A DNA stretch of 64,000 nt, from assembly GCF_015355755.1 (NCBI RefSeq), contig NZ_JACVEE010000005.1, positions 62,001-126,000 on the forward strand. The letters run 5' to 3'. The position numbers and the translations under genes are program-made. Position 1 is the stretch's first letter. The number at the start of each line of letters is the position of its first letter. Shown here piece after piece: positions 32,041-40,383 of the stretch. The notes beneath the pieces were generated by a model. It ran no database searches. It worked only from the letters and a program-made list of their open reading frames with translations, and was not told where the DNA came from. The stretch is from Nocardia sp. XZ_19_385. GTDB taxonomy: Bacteria > Actinomycetota > Actinomycetes > Mycobacteriales > Mycobacteriaceae.

Positions 32041-33621
32041 TCAGGCCGCAGCGCGCAGTGTGTCCGCCAGCCGCACCGCGAGCGCGACGAGGGTCAGCGT
32101 CGGATTCGCGTGCCCGGTCGTCGGGAACACCGAACTGCCTGCGAGATAGAGGTTTTCGACCCCGTGCACCCGGCAGTCGGTGTCGACGACGCCGGCTTCC
32201 GGCCGCGCCGCCATGCGGGTGGTCCCGGTCGGGTGCGCCCAGTCGGTGAGCTGCGTCGAGAGTGTGCTGCCGACCCGCGCCCAGTCGTAGAGCGCCGGTT
32301 TCGCGTAGCCGAGCCGCGCGAACTCCTCCACCGCCAGCGCGGCCGCCCGCCGCACCGTGGTGTCCTCCTGCTCGTGCACCCGCCAGTCGATCCGCGCCAG
32401 CGGCACCCCGAGCCGGTCGACGCGGTCACTCAGAGTGACCCGGCTGTCAGGGTCGGGGACCTGTTCGACCATGCAGCGCAACTCGATTCGGTCCAGCTTG
32501 TGCGGCAGCCCGGCATGCTGGATGAGCCGGCGCCGGGCGCCGGCCAGCAGCAGCCCGGAGTTCGCGAGCGCCACGCGCGCGTCGTGCCGGGTGCCGCGCC
32601 CACGCATCAGCTGTTTCACCGACTCCCACGGGTCGTCGTCGGCGGGCACCTCCTGCAGCCATAAAGCGCAGTTCAGCAGCCTCTCCGTACGCTGTAGAGC
32701 GGGGGACAGGGCCAGGCCGTGCAGAAAGGTGTGCTTGCCGTGCGCGCTTTTCACCACGTACTTGCCGAACCGGTCCAGCGCCGCGGCGGCCTGTGCGGGT
32801 TCCAGCGCGCCGACCGCACCGCAGCGATGATCCATCAGGTAGCGCCCGACCAGGCCGTGCCGGTTGCCGACGCCCTCCCGGCGGATCCGGCGCGAGGCCA
32901 GCAGCAGGCGCGGGTTGGTGATGCCGCCCGCGGCGAGCACGAACCACTTGGCCCGCACCGTACGGGGATTGGGATCCGCGACCTGGAGAGACCGCACCCG
33001 CGTGCCGTCCGGATCGGTGTCGATATGGGTGACGGTGGCGTTGATCAGCACCCGGACATTCGGCGCGGCAAGGTCTTTCAGATGCTTGCCGAAACGCTTG
33101 CAGTCGAACGGGTCGACCGGGTCGCGGCTGATCTGCCAGAAGTAGGGGCGAAACCAGCTCGGGTCCAGCGACTCCTGGGGGCGCGCCCGCCCGGACAGCT
33201 CCCAGAACGCGTCGTCGGTGAAGCCGGTGCCGTGCCCGATCCCGATATGGCGCGCGGCGCGCTCCAGGTACGGATCGAGGTCGGTGATCGGCCAGCCGGA
33301 GCCGGGAACCCAAGGGCGGCAGTCGAAGTCGAGCTGGTCGAGCAGTCCGCAGCGCCCGCTCCAGGTGTGCGAGTTGCCGCCCAGGATCCGATCGCCCGCC
33401 ACCCGGCCCGAACCGGCTCTGGTCGCCCCCGCATTGTCGACATCGTCCAGCGCGTTGGCCGCTTCGGCGGATTCGAGCCCGCCGCTCTCCAGCACGAGTA
33501 CCCGCAGCGACGTCCCGGCGAGCTCCGCGGCGAGCGTCGAACCGGCGGGGCCGGAACCGATTACGCAGATGTCGGCGGTCAGCTCGTCGTCGGCGACCGC
33601 GGCCAGCTCATCGATGCGCAT
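32041..33621 (-). CDS. GMC-family oxidoreductase
   Basis: A 526-residue FAD enzyme. The N-terminal Rossmann motif 'VIGSGPAGSTLAAELAG' is at about residues 20-36 and the C-terminal signature includes 'HPTGTTRMA' and 'TTGHANPTLTLVALAVRLA', with the catalytic His and Asn. It has no signal peptide. GMC enzymes oxidise alcohols, sugars or sterols; this length and the 'GTTRM' form are common in the actinobacterial choline dehydrogenase/cholesterol-oxidase-like branch. No partner subunit gene is adjacent. It ends 30 bp from the VIT gene on the same strand. Confidence 0.92.
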   Translation of the reverse strand: MRIDELAAVADDELTADICVIGSGPAGSTLAAELAGTSLRVLVLESGGLESAEAANALDDVDNAGATRAGSGRVAGDRILGGNSHTWSGRCGLLDQLDFDCRPWVPGSGWPITDLDPYLERAARHIGIGHGTGFTDDAFWELSGRARPQESLDPSWFRPYFWQISRDPVDPFDCKRFGKHLKDLAAPNVRVLINATVTHIDTDPDGTRVRSLQVADPNPRTVRAKWFVLAAGGITNPRLLLASRRIRREGVGNRHGLVGRYLMDHRCGAVGALEPAQAAAALDRFGKYVVKSAHGKHTFLHGLALSPALQRTERLLNCALWLQEVPADDDPWESVKQLMRGRGTRHDARVALANSGLLLAGARRRLIQHAGLPHKLDRIELRCMVEQVPDPDSRVTLSDRVDRLGVPLARIDWRVHEQEDTTVRRAAALAVEEFARLGYAKPALYDWARVGSTLSTQLTDWAHPTGTTRMAARPEAGVVDTDCRVHGVENLYLAGSSVFPTTGHANPTLTLVALAVRLADTLRAAA

Positions 33622-33834
33622 CAGCGTTCCTCCCTACGCCGCAGCCAGTAGGGCACGGCTTGCTCCGCTGCCCGTACCGGCATTTTTCGGCGAGTTCGAG
33701 GGCCGCCCGGATTTGCAGACGTCGGCAATTGTTTGATCGGCGGAATGCCGTTGATCGATACGCGTCTTCCCCCCGTCCACCCCGGACTCGCAACTCTCCC
33801 ACTCTAGGAGGAGCGAGCGGTTTTCACTCGGGGT

Positions 33835-34371
33835 TCAGCAACCGCGGTGCAGGAACGCGCGGATGTACCCGCCGGATTGGCGGATGTACATCCAGGTCCA
33901 GAACTTCACACCGAATTCGCTGGGGCTGGCCACCATTGTCAGTTCCCCGTCGAAACACTTGGACACGATGTAGCGGGCGCGCGAGACGTGCGGGGTGTAG
34001 GTGATCACGATGATGTGCCGCCAGTCGAATCGCGCTGCACGGCGGCGGATCTCCTGCGCCTCGCCGTCGGTGGTCCACGGGTCGGGGACGAAACAGTGCA
34101 CGGTGAAGTCGAACTGCCCGGCGCAGTACTTGTCCATCAGAGTGTCGTCGTTGCCGGTGGATCGGGAGATCAGCAGTTCCGGCGCGTACCCCTGCTGCGC
34201 CAGGTCGAGGCCGATGTCGAAGCGCTCGTAGGCGGTACCGCCGAGCACCACGATGGCGTCGGCGCGGCGCAGGGGATCGGTCTGCGGATGGATGTAGACC
34301 GGCACGCCCGCCAATCCGAGGACGGAGACGAGCACGATCAGCAGCAGTCCAGCTCGTCGCAGGCCCGGCAC
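33835..34371 (-). CDS. YdcF/DUF218-family exported protein
   Basis: A 178-residue protein with an N-terminal membrane segment ('AGLLLIVLVSVLGLAGVPVY') and a DUF218 alpha/beta domain starting 'ADAIVVLGGTAYERFDIG'. The domain should lie outside the membrane. DUF218 proteins (SanA, YdcF, ElyC) are linked to envelope integrity or S-adenosylmethionine-like ligand binding, with no firm reaction. GTG start at 34371. Two cysteine pairs may form disulfides. Confidence 0.88.
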   Translation of the reverse strand: MPGLRRAGLLLIVLVSVLGLAGVPVYIHPQTDPLRRADAIVVLGGTAYERFDIGLDLAQQGYAPELLISRSTGNDDTLMDKYCAGQFDFTVHCFVPDPWTTDGEAQEIRRRAARFDWRHIIVITYTPHVSRARYIVSKCFDGELTMVASPSEFGVKFWTWMYIRQSGGYIRAFLHRGC

Positions 34372-34402
34372 ATTTTCGACGATACGCGAAACATGATGCG
34401 GC

Positions 34403-34780
34403 TCAGTGGCGGACGCGGCGCACCTTCCGAACGGGTGTGGGATGCGGCATGAGCTTGCGGTGGATGAGTTGCAACGCCACCAGCAGCAGCATGGAAAGCG
34501 TGGCGGTCAGAAAATCGCCGAGCAGCACGGCGAGAATCGCGAAGCCGCCGAACAGCGGTAATTCGAGCAATGCGCACCAGCCGAGAATCCGTAGTCGGGT
34601 GGCGTTGGAATCCAGCCAGCGCACACCGTCGTCGATGATCTCGCGCGCTGTCACCGGGCAGACCATGCCGTCGCCGACCTGGATGAATCGGTGCACCGCC
34701 TCGTCGCGGGACAACTCACCGAGCCACGCCCGATCGATCAGCCGCTTACCCTCCTCGGCAACCTCTCTGACCGTGTCCAT
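34403..34780 (-). CDS. Hypothetical membrane protein
   Basis: A 125-residue protein that I do not recognise. The first 60 residues are polar and helical; two adjacent hydrophobic helices follow (about 64-85 and 88-106), and the tail is basic ('RKLMPHPTPVRKVRRVRH'). It lies 31 bp upstream of the YdcF-like gene on the same strand, so the two probably form an operon. The ATG at 34780 is the first start. Confidence 0.75.
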   Translation of the reverse strand: MDTVREVAEEGKRLIDRAWLGELSRDEAVHRFIQVGDGMVCPVTAREIIDDGVRWLDSNATRLRILGWCALLELPLFGGFAILAVLLGDFLTATLSMLLLVALQLIHRKLMPHPTPVRKVRRVRH

Positions 34781-34986
34781 CCGGCCCCTTCCTCACCCGG
34801 CTCAGCCACCCATATCGCACCCGGCTCAGCTACCCGTCACCCGGCGAACGCCAGGATCCGCGGCAGAAGTCTAGGGGCCGCCCAGGACAGTGCCTAGAGG
34901 TGATTCGCGCCGCCTTGGCCGTGTCCTCAATCTATGGGGTCGATCCGGTTCGCGAGAGGCCGTGGGCTGCTGGCATGCTGACGGCC

Positions 34987-35694
34987 ATGATCAATCTGCG
35001 GGGTGCACGGTGGATGGCGGGTATCGCGGCGGGGGCGCTGCTGCTGGCCGGTTGTAGCGAGTCGAAGTCGCAGGGCAGTACAGCGGCGCCGAGCACGCCG
35101 CGCGAGCAGTTACTGCTGACCCAGGACGAATTCCCGGCCGGCGCAAAGAAAGTCGACGTGCCGAAGGACAAGCTGGAGGCGGCCGCCGCGGACATGACCG
35201 GCCTGCAGGACACCGCCACGCTCACCCCCGCGGAATGTGCCGCCACCACAAAGGATCTCAGCACCGCCAGCAAGGCGCTGCTCGCCGATTCGGCGGTCGC
35301 GGCCGCCACCGACGCCAAATCCGGTGTCATGTACATCGAGTTCGTGGCCGGGCGCACCGGTGACTTGCAGGCCATCGCCGAGGGCAACAAGCGCTGCGGT
35401 GACCTCACGGTGACCAGCTCGGTCGAAGGCAAGCAGATCAGCACCGTCGCCAAGGCCGAAAACCTCAGTGCGCCAGCGGACTTGAAGGGCATCGACGCGA
35501 TCGCCTTCCGCACCACCACGATCTCGACCGTCGGCGCCGGCAAGCCGCTCACCTCGGTCGGCTACCAAGGCATGGCCGTGCTGCGCGGCACCACCGTGGT
35601 GGTGCGCGCCAGCGCGCTCAAGGATTCGCTGGACGAGGCCGCGTTCCAGAAGCTTTTCGTCGACGCGGTCCGTAAAATCGAGACCGCTTCCTAA
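34987..35694 (+). CDS. Lipoprotein of unknown function
   Basis: A 235-residue exported lipoprotein. The signal peptide runs from ATG 34987 to the lipobox 'LLAGC' (Cys23); an ATG at 34975 would add four residues. The mature part starts with a Ser/Thr-rich linker and contains 'LLLTQDEFPAG' and a conserved Cys pair (in 'PAECAATT' and 'NKRCGDL'), a pattern common in mycobacterial Lpp/LprH-type and PknH-sensor-like domains. No enzymatic residues are evident. It faces the AraC gene tail to tail, overlapping it by 4 bp. Confidence 0.82.
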   Translation: MINLRGARWMAGIAAGALLLAGCSESKSQGSTAAPSTPREQLLLTQDEFPAGAKKVDVPKDKLEAAAADMTGLQDTATLTPAECAATTKDLSTASKALLADSAVAAATDAKSGVMYIEFVAGRTGDLQAIAEGNKRCGDLTVTSSVEGKQISTVAKAENLSAPADLKGIDAIAFRTTTISTVGAGKPLTSVGYQGMAVLRGTTVVVRASALKDSLDEAAFQKLFVDAVRKIETAS

Positions 35695-36692
35695 GACTCG
35701 CGGCGCACGGCGCTGGGTGTGCTGCCCCACCAGCGCCGACAGCAGCGGGTGAAGGTGGCCTGCTCGGAAAGGCCTAGTAGCGAGGCGATTTGGGTCATCG
35801 GCATGTCTGTGGTGGTCAGGTAGCGGCGGGCCTCGGTGCGGCGGACATCGTCGAGGATCGCCGCGAATGTTGTGCCCTCGGCGCTGAGTCGGCGTTGCAG
35901 CGTGCGTGGGTGCAAGGTGAGCAGCTTTGCCACGATGCCGATCTCGGGTGGCGTGGTGCCGAGCAGCTGCTGGATGGCGGTTTGCACCTGGGGCACGATG
36001 GAAACGCCTGCGCGCCTGGACTGTTCGGCCAGGAAGGCGATGGCCAGGCGGTGCAGGTTCTCGTCACCGCCGGTCAGTGATTTGGCGGTGAGGTTGCCCG
36101 GCACGCGGAGCACGGCGGCGGGGCGGCCGACACGCACCGGCGCGCCGAAGAATTCCTCGTAGGTCTGCAGCGGGGCCTGCGGTCGATAGGGGAGTTCGAC
36201 CGAGCGCAGACCGTAGCGGTCCCCGGCCAGGCGCTGGATCGTGCGGTGCAGGAAGCCCAGGCCTAGATCGGTGCCCTGCACCGGCGTCGGCTGGCCCGGC
36301 GGCACGCCGTAGCGCAGGGCGACCACGCCGCGGTTCTCATACGGGTCGGGTTCCACGGTGAGGCTCAATGAGCGCGCGTGCACGAACAGATAGCGCGAGG
36401 TGCACTCCAGCGCGTCGGCCAGGGTGGGTGAATTGCGGATGGCCAGCGCGAGCGGGCCGAGCATGTCCAGGTCCTGCCGGTAGGCGATGCGCAGGCCCAG
36501 GTCGGGACAGTTCAGGCGGTGCGCGGCTAGTTCCAGCACTGCGGCCATGGCGTGATCGGGGACCAGGATGTCGTCGGCGTCCAGGGCCGCGACGGGCAGT
36601 CCGACCGCGAGGGCCATTTCCTCGGCGTCGGCGCCGAGCTCGGCCACGACCGCGCGAAAACCGCGCAGTCCCGCGGACCTGATCACCGACAT
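35691..36692 (-). CDS. AraC-family transcriptional regulator
   Basis: A 333-residue regulator with the arabinose-binding-like N-terminal domain typical of OruR/VirS-like actinobacterial members (about 20-205) and a C-terminal double HTH (about 235-330, with 'LLTLHPRTLQRRLSAEGTTF' and 'MPMTQIASLLGLSEQATF'). ATG at 36692. It is divergent from the BVMO gene with a 69-bp gap, so control of that monooxygenase is likely, in place of the TetR-type EthR of mycobacteria. Confidence 0.93.
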   Translation of the reverse strand: MSVIRSAGLRGFRAVVAELGADAEEMALAVGLPVAALDADDILVPDHAMAAVLELAAHRLNCPDLGLRIAYRQDLDMLGPLALAIRNSPTLADALECTSRYLFVHARSLSLTVEPDPYENRGVVALRYGVPPGQPTPVQGTDLGLGFLHRTIQRLAGDRYGLRSVELPYRPQAPLQTYEEFFGAPVRVGRPAAVLRVPGNLTAKSLTGGDENLHRLAIAFLAEQSRRAGVSIVPQVQTAIQQLLGTTPPEIGIVAKLLTLHPRTLQRRLSAEGTTFAAILDDVRRTEARRYLTTTDMPMTQIASLLGLSEQATFTRCCRRWWGSTPSAVRRES

Positions 36693-36699
36693 GTCGTCT

Positions 36700-36733
36700 A
36701 GAATCAAATACTTGTCGCGCAAAGTCAAGAATC
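36700..36733. promoter_or_regulatory. Direct repeats in the AraC/BVMO divergent promoter
   Basis: AGAATC occurs at 36700-36705 and 36728-36733, 28 bp apart in direct orientation within the 69-bp gap. AraC proteins often bind direct half-sites, so this is a candidate operator. Weak evidence. Confidence 0.3.
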
Positions 36734-36761
36734 TGGTCGGCCGCTTTTTCACACTGGAGGT

Positions 36762-38219
36762 ATGAACGGTGAGGTTCAGGACCATGTTGATGTCGTGATC
36801 GTGGGCGCGGGCCTGTCGGGTATCGGCGCGGCCTATCGGCTGCAGACCGAGTGCCCCGGCAAGAGCTACGCGATCCTGGAAGCCCGCGACACCGTAGGCG
36901 GCACCTGGGATCTGTTCCGCTACCCCGGAATTCGCTCCGATTCCGACATGTTCACCCTCGGCTACTCGTTCAAGCCGTGGCGCGACGCGAAGGCCATCGC
37001 CGACGGCCCGTCGATCCTGCGCTACATCAAGGAGACCGCCACCGAGTTCGGGATCGATCAGCACATTCGGTACCAGACCAAGGTCGTTGCGGCCGAATGG
37101 TCTTCGGACACCTCGCGCTGGCTGCTGACCGTCGAGACCGCGTCCGGCGAGCGCACCCTCACCTGCAACTTCCTCTACACCTGCGCGGGCTACTACAACT
37201 ACGACCAGGGGCACGCGCCCGAATTCCCCGGTGCCGCTTCATTTTCCGGTCAGACCGTGCACCCCCAGTTCTGGCCCGAGGGCCTCGACTACGCGGGCAA
37301 GCGCGTCGTCGTCATCGGAAGTGGCGCCACCGCGGTCACTTTGGTGCCCGCCATGGCCGACGAGGCCGCCTCGATCACCATGCTGCAGCGCAGCCCGAGC
37401 TGGATCAGCCCCGTGCCCGGCCGCGACAAGCAGGCCGACAAGATCCGGGAACTGCTGCCACCGAACCTGGCACACCGGGTGATCCGCACCAAGAACATCC
37501 TGTTCAATATCGGCTTCTACCAGTACTGCCGCCGTCGGCCGGAGTCCGCCCGCAAACTGCTCACCGGCCTCACCACGCGAATCCTGAAGGACGAGAAGGC
37601 GGTTGCCGAGCACTTCACGCCGTCCTACAACCCGTGGGACCAGCGGCTCTGCGCGGTCCCCGATGCCGACTTCTTCAAGGCGATGAAGAAGGGCAAGGCC
37701 GAGGTCGTCACCGACCACATCGAAACCTTTGTCCCCGAGGGCATCCGGTTGAAGTCGGGGCGGCTGCTGGAGGCCGACATCGTCATCACCGCCACCGGCC
37801 TGCAACTGCTCGCCTTCGGCGGCATCGCCCCGATCGTCGACGGGCGCAAGGTCGACCTCTCGGACCAGTACGTCTGGCAGGGCGCCATGCTCACCGGCAT
37901 CCCCAACTTCGCCGTCTGCCTCGGCTACACCAACGCTTCCTGGACCCTGCGCGCCGACCTCACCCACCGGCTGGTCTGCAAGGTCCTGCGCCACATGGAC
38001 CGCAACCGCTATGCCGCCGTGGTCCCGGAACCCGAGGGCAACCTCTCCGAACGCCCGCTGCTGGACCTGGCCTCCGGCTACGTCCAGCGCTCCATCGCCG
38101 ACTTCCCCCGGCAGGGCGACCGCCATCCGTGGAAGGTTCGCCAGAACTACCTCCTCGACACGGCGACCACCATGCGCACCAACCTGCACAAGACGCTCGC
38201 CGGCACTCGCGCGCGCTGA
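36762..38219 (+). CDS. EthA-like Baeyer-Villiger monooxygenase
   Basis: A 485-residue FAD/NADPH enzyme. 'VIVGAGLSGIGAA' binds FAD, 'VIGSGATAVTL' (about 184-194) binds NADPH, and the BVMO fingerprint FxGxxxHxxxWP is intact at residues 161-172. Length and sequence resemble EthA/EtaA, which oxidises ketones and activates thioamide drugs in mycobacteria. ATG at 36762 has a GGAGG ribosome-binding site. It is divergent from an AraC regulator and 78 bp upstream of a Ddn-like gene on the same strand. Confidence 0.93.
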   Translation: MNGEVQDHVDVVIVGAGLSGIGAAYRLQTECPGKSYAILEARDTVGGTWDLFRYPGIRSDSDMFTLGYSFKPWRDAKAIADGPSILRYIKETATEFGIDQHIRYQTKVVAAEWSSDTSRWLLTVETASGERTLTCNFLYTCAGYYNYDQGHAPEFPGAASFSGQTVHPQFWPEGLDYAGKRVVVIGSGATAVTLVPAMADEAASITMLQRSPSWISPVPGRDKQADKIRELLPPNLAHRVIRTKNILFNIGFYQYCRRRPESARKLLTGLTTRILKDEKAVAEHFTPSYNPWDQRLCAVPDADFFKAMKKGKAEVVTDHIETFVPEGIRLKSGRLLEADIVITATGLQLLAFGGIAPIVDGRKVDLSDQYVWQGAMLTGIPNFAVCLGYTNASWTLRADLTHRLVCKVLRHMDRNRYAAVVPEPEGNLSERPLLDLASGYVQRSIADFPRQGDRHPWKVRQNYLLDTATTMRTNLHKTLAGTRAR

Positions 38220-38297
38220 TCGTCGCGGGTGCGGCACCCGGGAATTACCCGGCCGGGTCGGTACGTTTCCAGGGACATCCGCCCCGAAAGGAACCGT

Positions 38298-38711
38298 ATG
38301 GCCAGCGACTGGAACACCAATATCATCGAGGAATTCCGAGCGAACTCCGGAAAGGTCGGTGGCCCGTTCGCGGGGCGTGAGCTGCTGCTCCTGACGACTA
38401 CCGGCGCGAAATCCGGTCTGCCGCGGACCAATCCGCTCGCCTTCATCCGCGACGGCGGGCACATCGTGATCATCGCCTCCAAGGCGGGCGCGCCGACCAA
38501 CCCGGACTGGTATTACAACGTCCGCGCCAATCCCGAGGTCACCGTCGAACTCGGGACCGACAAGTTCCAGGCCACCGCCACCCCGATCACCGAAGGCCCG
38601 GAGCGGGATCGCCTCTACGCCGCGATGGTCGAGGTGATGCCCGGCTTCGCCGACTATGCCGAGAAGACCGGCCGTGTGATCCCCGTCGTCACCCTCACGC
38701 CGACCCCCTGA
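38298..38711 (+). CDS. Deazaflavin (F420)-dependent Ddn-like oxidoreductase
   Basis: A 137-residue split-beta-barrel protein of the nitroreductase/deazaflavin family. 'LLLLTTTGAKSGLPRTNPLA' and 'IIASKAGAPTNPDWYYNVRA' are the F420-binding signatures of Ddn/Fgd-linked reductases. ATG at 38298 has an AAAGGAA ribosome-binding site. Family members use F420H2 to reduce quinones or nitro groups, which implies an F420-producing host. Possibly co-expressed with the BVMO. Confidence 0.93.
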   Translation: MASDWNTNIIEEFRANSGKVGGPFAGRELLLLTTTGAKSGLPRTNPLAFIRDGGHIVIIASKAGAPTNPDWYYNVRANPEVTVELGTDKFQATATPITEGPERDRLYAAMVEVMPGFADYAEKTGRVIPVVTLTPTP

Positions 38712-38739
38712 GCACGGAATCCGCGGCTGGCTCGGCCGG

Positions 38740-39252
38740 TCACCGAGCAGGGCTGGTGCCAGGCGCGGACTCCCGGCGGACGGTCGATCGGGCGTGGATC
38801 GCTGACTCGACCTCGTCGAGCACCGTGCGGATGGTTTCCCCGTAGGGGTCGTCGCCGAGGGTATGCAGGCAGGCGCGAGTGGAATCGATTTCGCGCTGGG
38901 CGGCTTCGAACGAGCCGAGCTGCCGGTAGTTGTCAGCCAGGTTGAGGTGCAGCGACGGGTAGAATCCGGCGACGTCGAGTGTTGAATGATGTTGCTGGGC
39001 ACGCTCGTTCGTCAGGCTGGCGGCGGCATCGAGGGCGCGCACATCCCAGGCGAGGGCCTGTGCGGCATCCGGCTGCAGGTCGGCCATGAAGTGGGCCAGG
39101 GTGCACCGATGCAGTGGGTCACCTTGTGGCCCAATGGATTCCCAGATCTCAGTGAGGACTGTCCGGGCACGCTCGGTATCGCCGTCGCGCCCCAGCGTGA
39201 CCGCCTGCATGATCGCGTCCATTGTCTCGTCGGGGGAAATCGTTTTGCTCAT
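38740..39252 (-). CDS. TPR-like helical protein downstream of the MerR/clamp gene
   Basis: A 170-residue soluble, all-helical protein. Helix pairs such as 'AIMQAVTLGRDGDTERARTV' and 'LADNYRQLGSFEAAQREID' match tetratricopeptide-type repeats. It has no membrane or DNA-binding segment. It begins 74 bp after the MerR/clamp fusion gene on the same strand and probably belongs to its operon, which would make it a binding partner or target. The fold is inferred from helix periodicity. Confidence 0.72.
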   Translation of the reverse strand: MSKTISPDETMDAIMQAVTLGRDGDTERARTVLTEIWESIGPQGDPLHRCTLAHFMADLQPDAAQALAWDVRALDAAASLTNERAQQHHSTLDVAGFYPSLHLNLADNYRQLGSFEAAQREIDSTRACLHTLGDDPYGETIRTVLDEVESAIHARSTVRRESAPGTSPAR

Positions 39253-39326
39253 CGGATAACTCCTTGTCGATCACTGTGATTGGTGTAGTTGCGATTGCCT
39301 CCGGCATGCCGATCAGCGCCGGGTGA

Positions 39327-40337
39327 TCAGGGCAGCTGAATCGGCATAACCAGGGTGGTGAGGTCGCCATCGGTCGCGGACCGGACCGCCACAGGTTGGT
39401 CGGCGGCGGAAATATCGAGCATCACGTCTGGGCCGACGGCGCCGGCCAGCGCTGGTCGCAAGACTTCTGGCGCGAACCCGATGTCGATGGGTGGCCCGCT
39501 GATGGTCGCGGGGAGTTGCCGGGTGCCACTGGAATCGCGCACAGTGAGCCCCGATTCGGCGATGGATAGCACCAGTGGTGTCCCGTCGGTCACTGCGATC
39601 AGTGCCTCGCGCTGCACCAGCACCCGTGTCCGCACGGTTGCCAGGCCCGCGAGCACCGCTCGATAGTCGGGGAACGGTTCATCGATCAATGGACAGCGGC
39701 GCTCGGTGCCGTCGGCGGCCAATACCAGGAATCCCGCTTCGGTCGAGAGGCTCACCTCGTCGATCTGTCGCAGCCAATCATCAACCGCTGCAAGCTCTTC
39801 GGCTGCCACGACCGCCGCCCATGTGTTCGCCCCCTGCCGCGGTACCAGCGTCCGGGTCGACAACCGATACCGATCCGTCGCGGTCAGGGTCAGGGAAGAG
39901 CTCTCGGCCTCGATGAAAATGCCTGTCAGTACCGGGAATTCGCCGTCAACCGCAGCGGCCGAGCGAACCTGCCCCACCGCGTCGGCCAATGCGAGCCCGC
40001 TCAGGACAACCCCACTCAGCCCCTGCTTGATCGCCGCTGCAACCACGGCGGCCGCGCGCGCCCGCTGCTGCAGATCCCGCACATGGTCATCGAGCAGCTG
40101 TGCCGCCGCCGCCGAATCCCCGCCCAGAATCCGGCCGACACCCTCCAACGGCACCCCGATCTCCCGGAGCCGTCGAATCGACACCGCCCGCTCGCACTGC
40201 TCCTCGGCGTAATACCGATACCCGGTCACCGGATCCACCCGGGCCGGCGGCAGCAGTCCGCAATCGTCGTAAAACCGCAGCGCACTGGCGGTAACCCCGG
40301 TGGCCCGCGCCATCGCCCCGATCGTCAACTCAGTCAC
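39327..40337 (-). CDS. MerR DNA-binding domain fused to DnaN sliding-clamp domains
   Basis: A 336-residue fusion. Residues 1-75 are a standard MerR winged helix ('TIGAMARATGVTASALRFYD', 'TGYRYY'), 76-112 a helical linker, and about 113-336 resemble domains II and III of the bacterial DNA polymerase III beta clamp: 'FPVLTGIFIEAESSSLTLTA' followed by 'TDRYRLSTRTL', 'LIDEPFPDYRAVL' and the terminal 'VMPIQLP', equivalent to the DnaN end 'MPVRLP' that lines the peptide-binding cleft. Domain I is replaced by the MerR part. Such proteins are sometimes auto-annotated as polymerase III beta-family proteins, but it cannot be the replicative clamp. GTG start at 40337. Confidence 0.88.
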   Translation of the reverse strand: MTELTIGAMARATGVTASALRFYDDCGLLPPARVDPVTGYRYYAEEQCERAVSIRRLREIGVPLEGVGRILGGDSAAAAQLLDDHVRDLQQRARAAAVVAAAIKQGLSGVVLSGLALADAVGQVRSAAAVDGEFPVLTGIFIEAESSSLTLTATDRYRLSTRTLVPRQGANTWAAVVAAEELAAVDDWLRQIDEVSLSTEAGFLVLAADGTERRCPLIDEPFPDYRAVLAGLATVRTRVLVQREALIAVTDGTPLVLSIAESGLTVRDSSGTRQLPATISGPPIDIGFAPEVLRPALAGAVGPDVMLDISAADQPVAVRSATDGDLTTLVMPIQLP

Positions 40338-40383
40338 CCGGCAATCATGGAGCCTCAGGTAACTCGAAGGTCAACTCCGGCGG

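Noticed and set aside
33622..33834. A 64-codon minus-strand frame before the GMC gene (33608-33802)
   Set aside because: No motif, no ribosome-binding site, and it overlaps the GMC start; taken as non-coding leader.
36693..37214. Upstream extension of the AraC gene into the monooxygenase region
   Set aside because: It would run antisense through the BVMO start; the ATG at 36692 directly before the AraC domain is adequate.
39327..40337. Annotation as DNA polymerase III beta subunit
   Set aside because: Only two clamp domains are present and the N-terminus is a MerR HTH, so it cannot be the replicative clamp.
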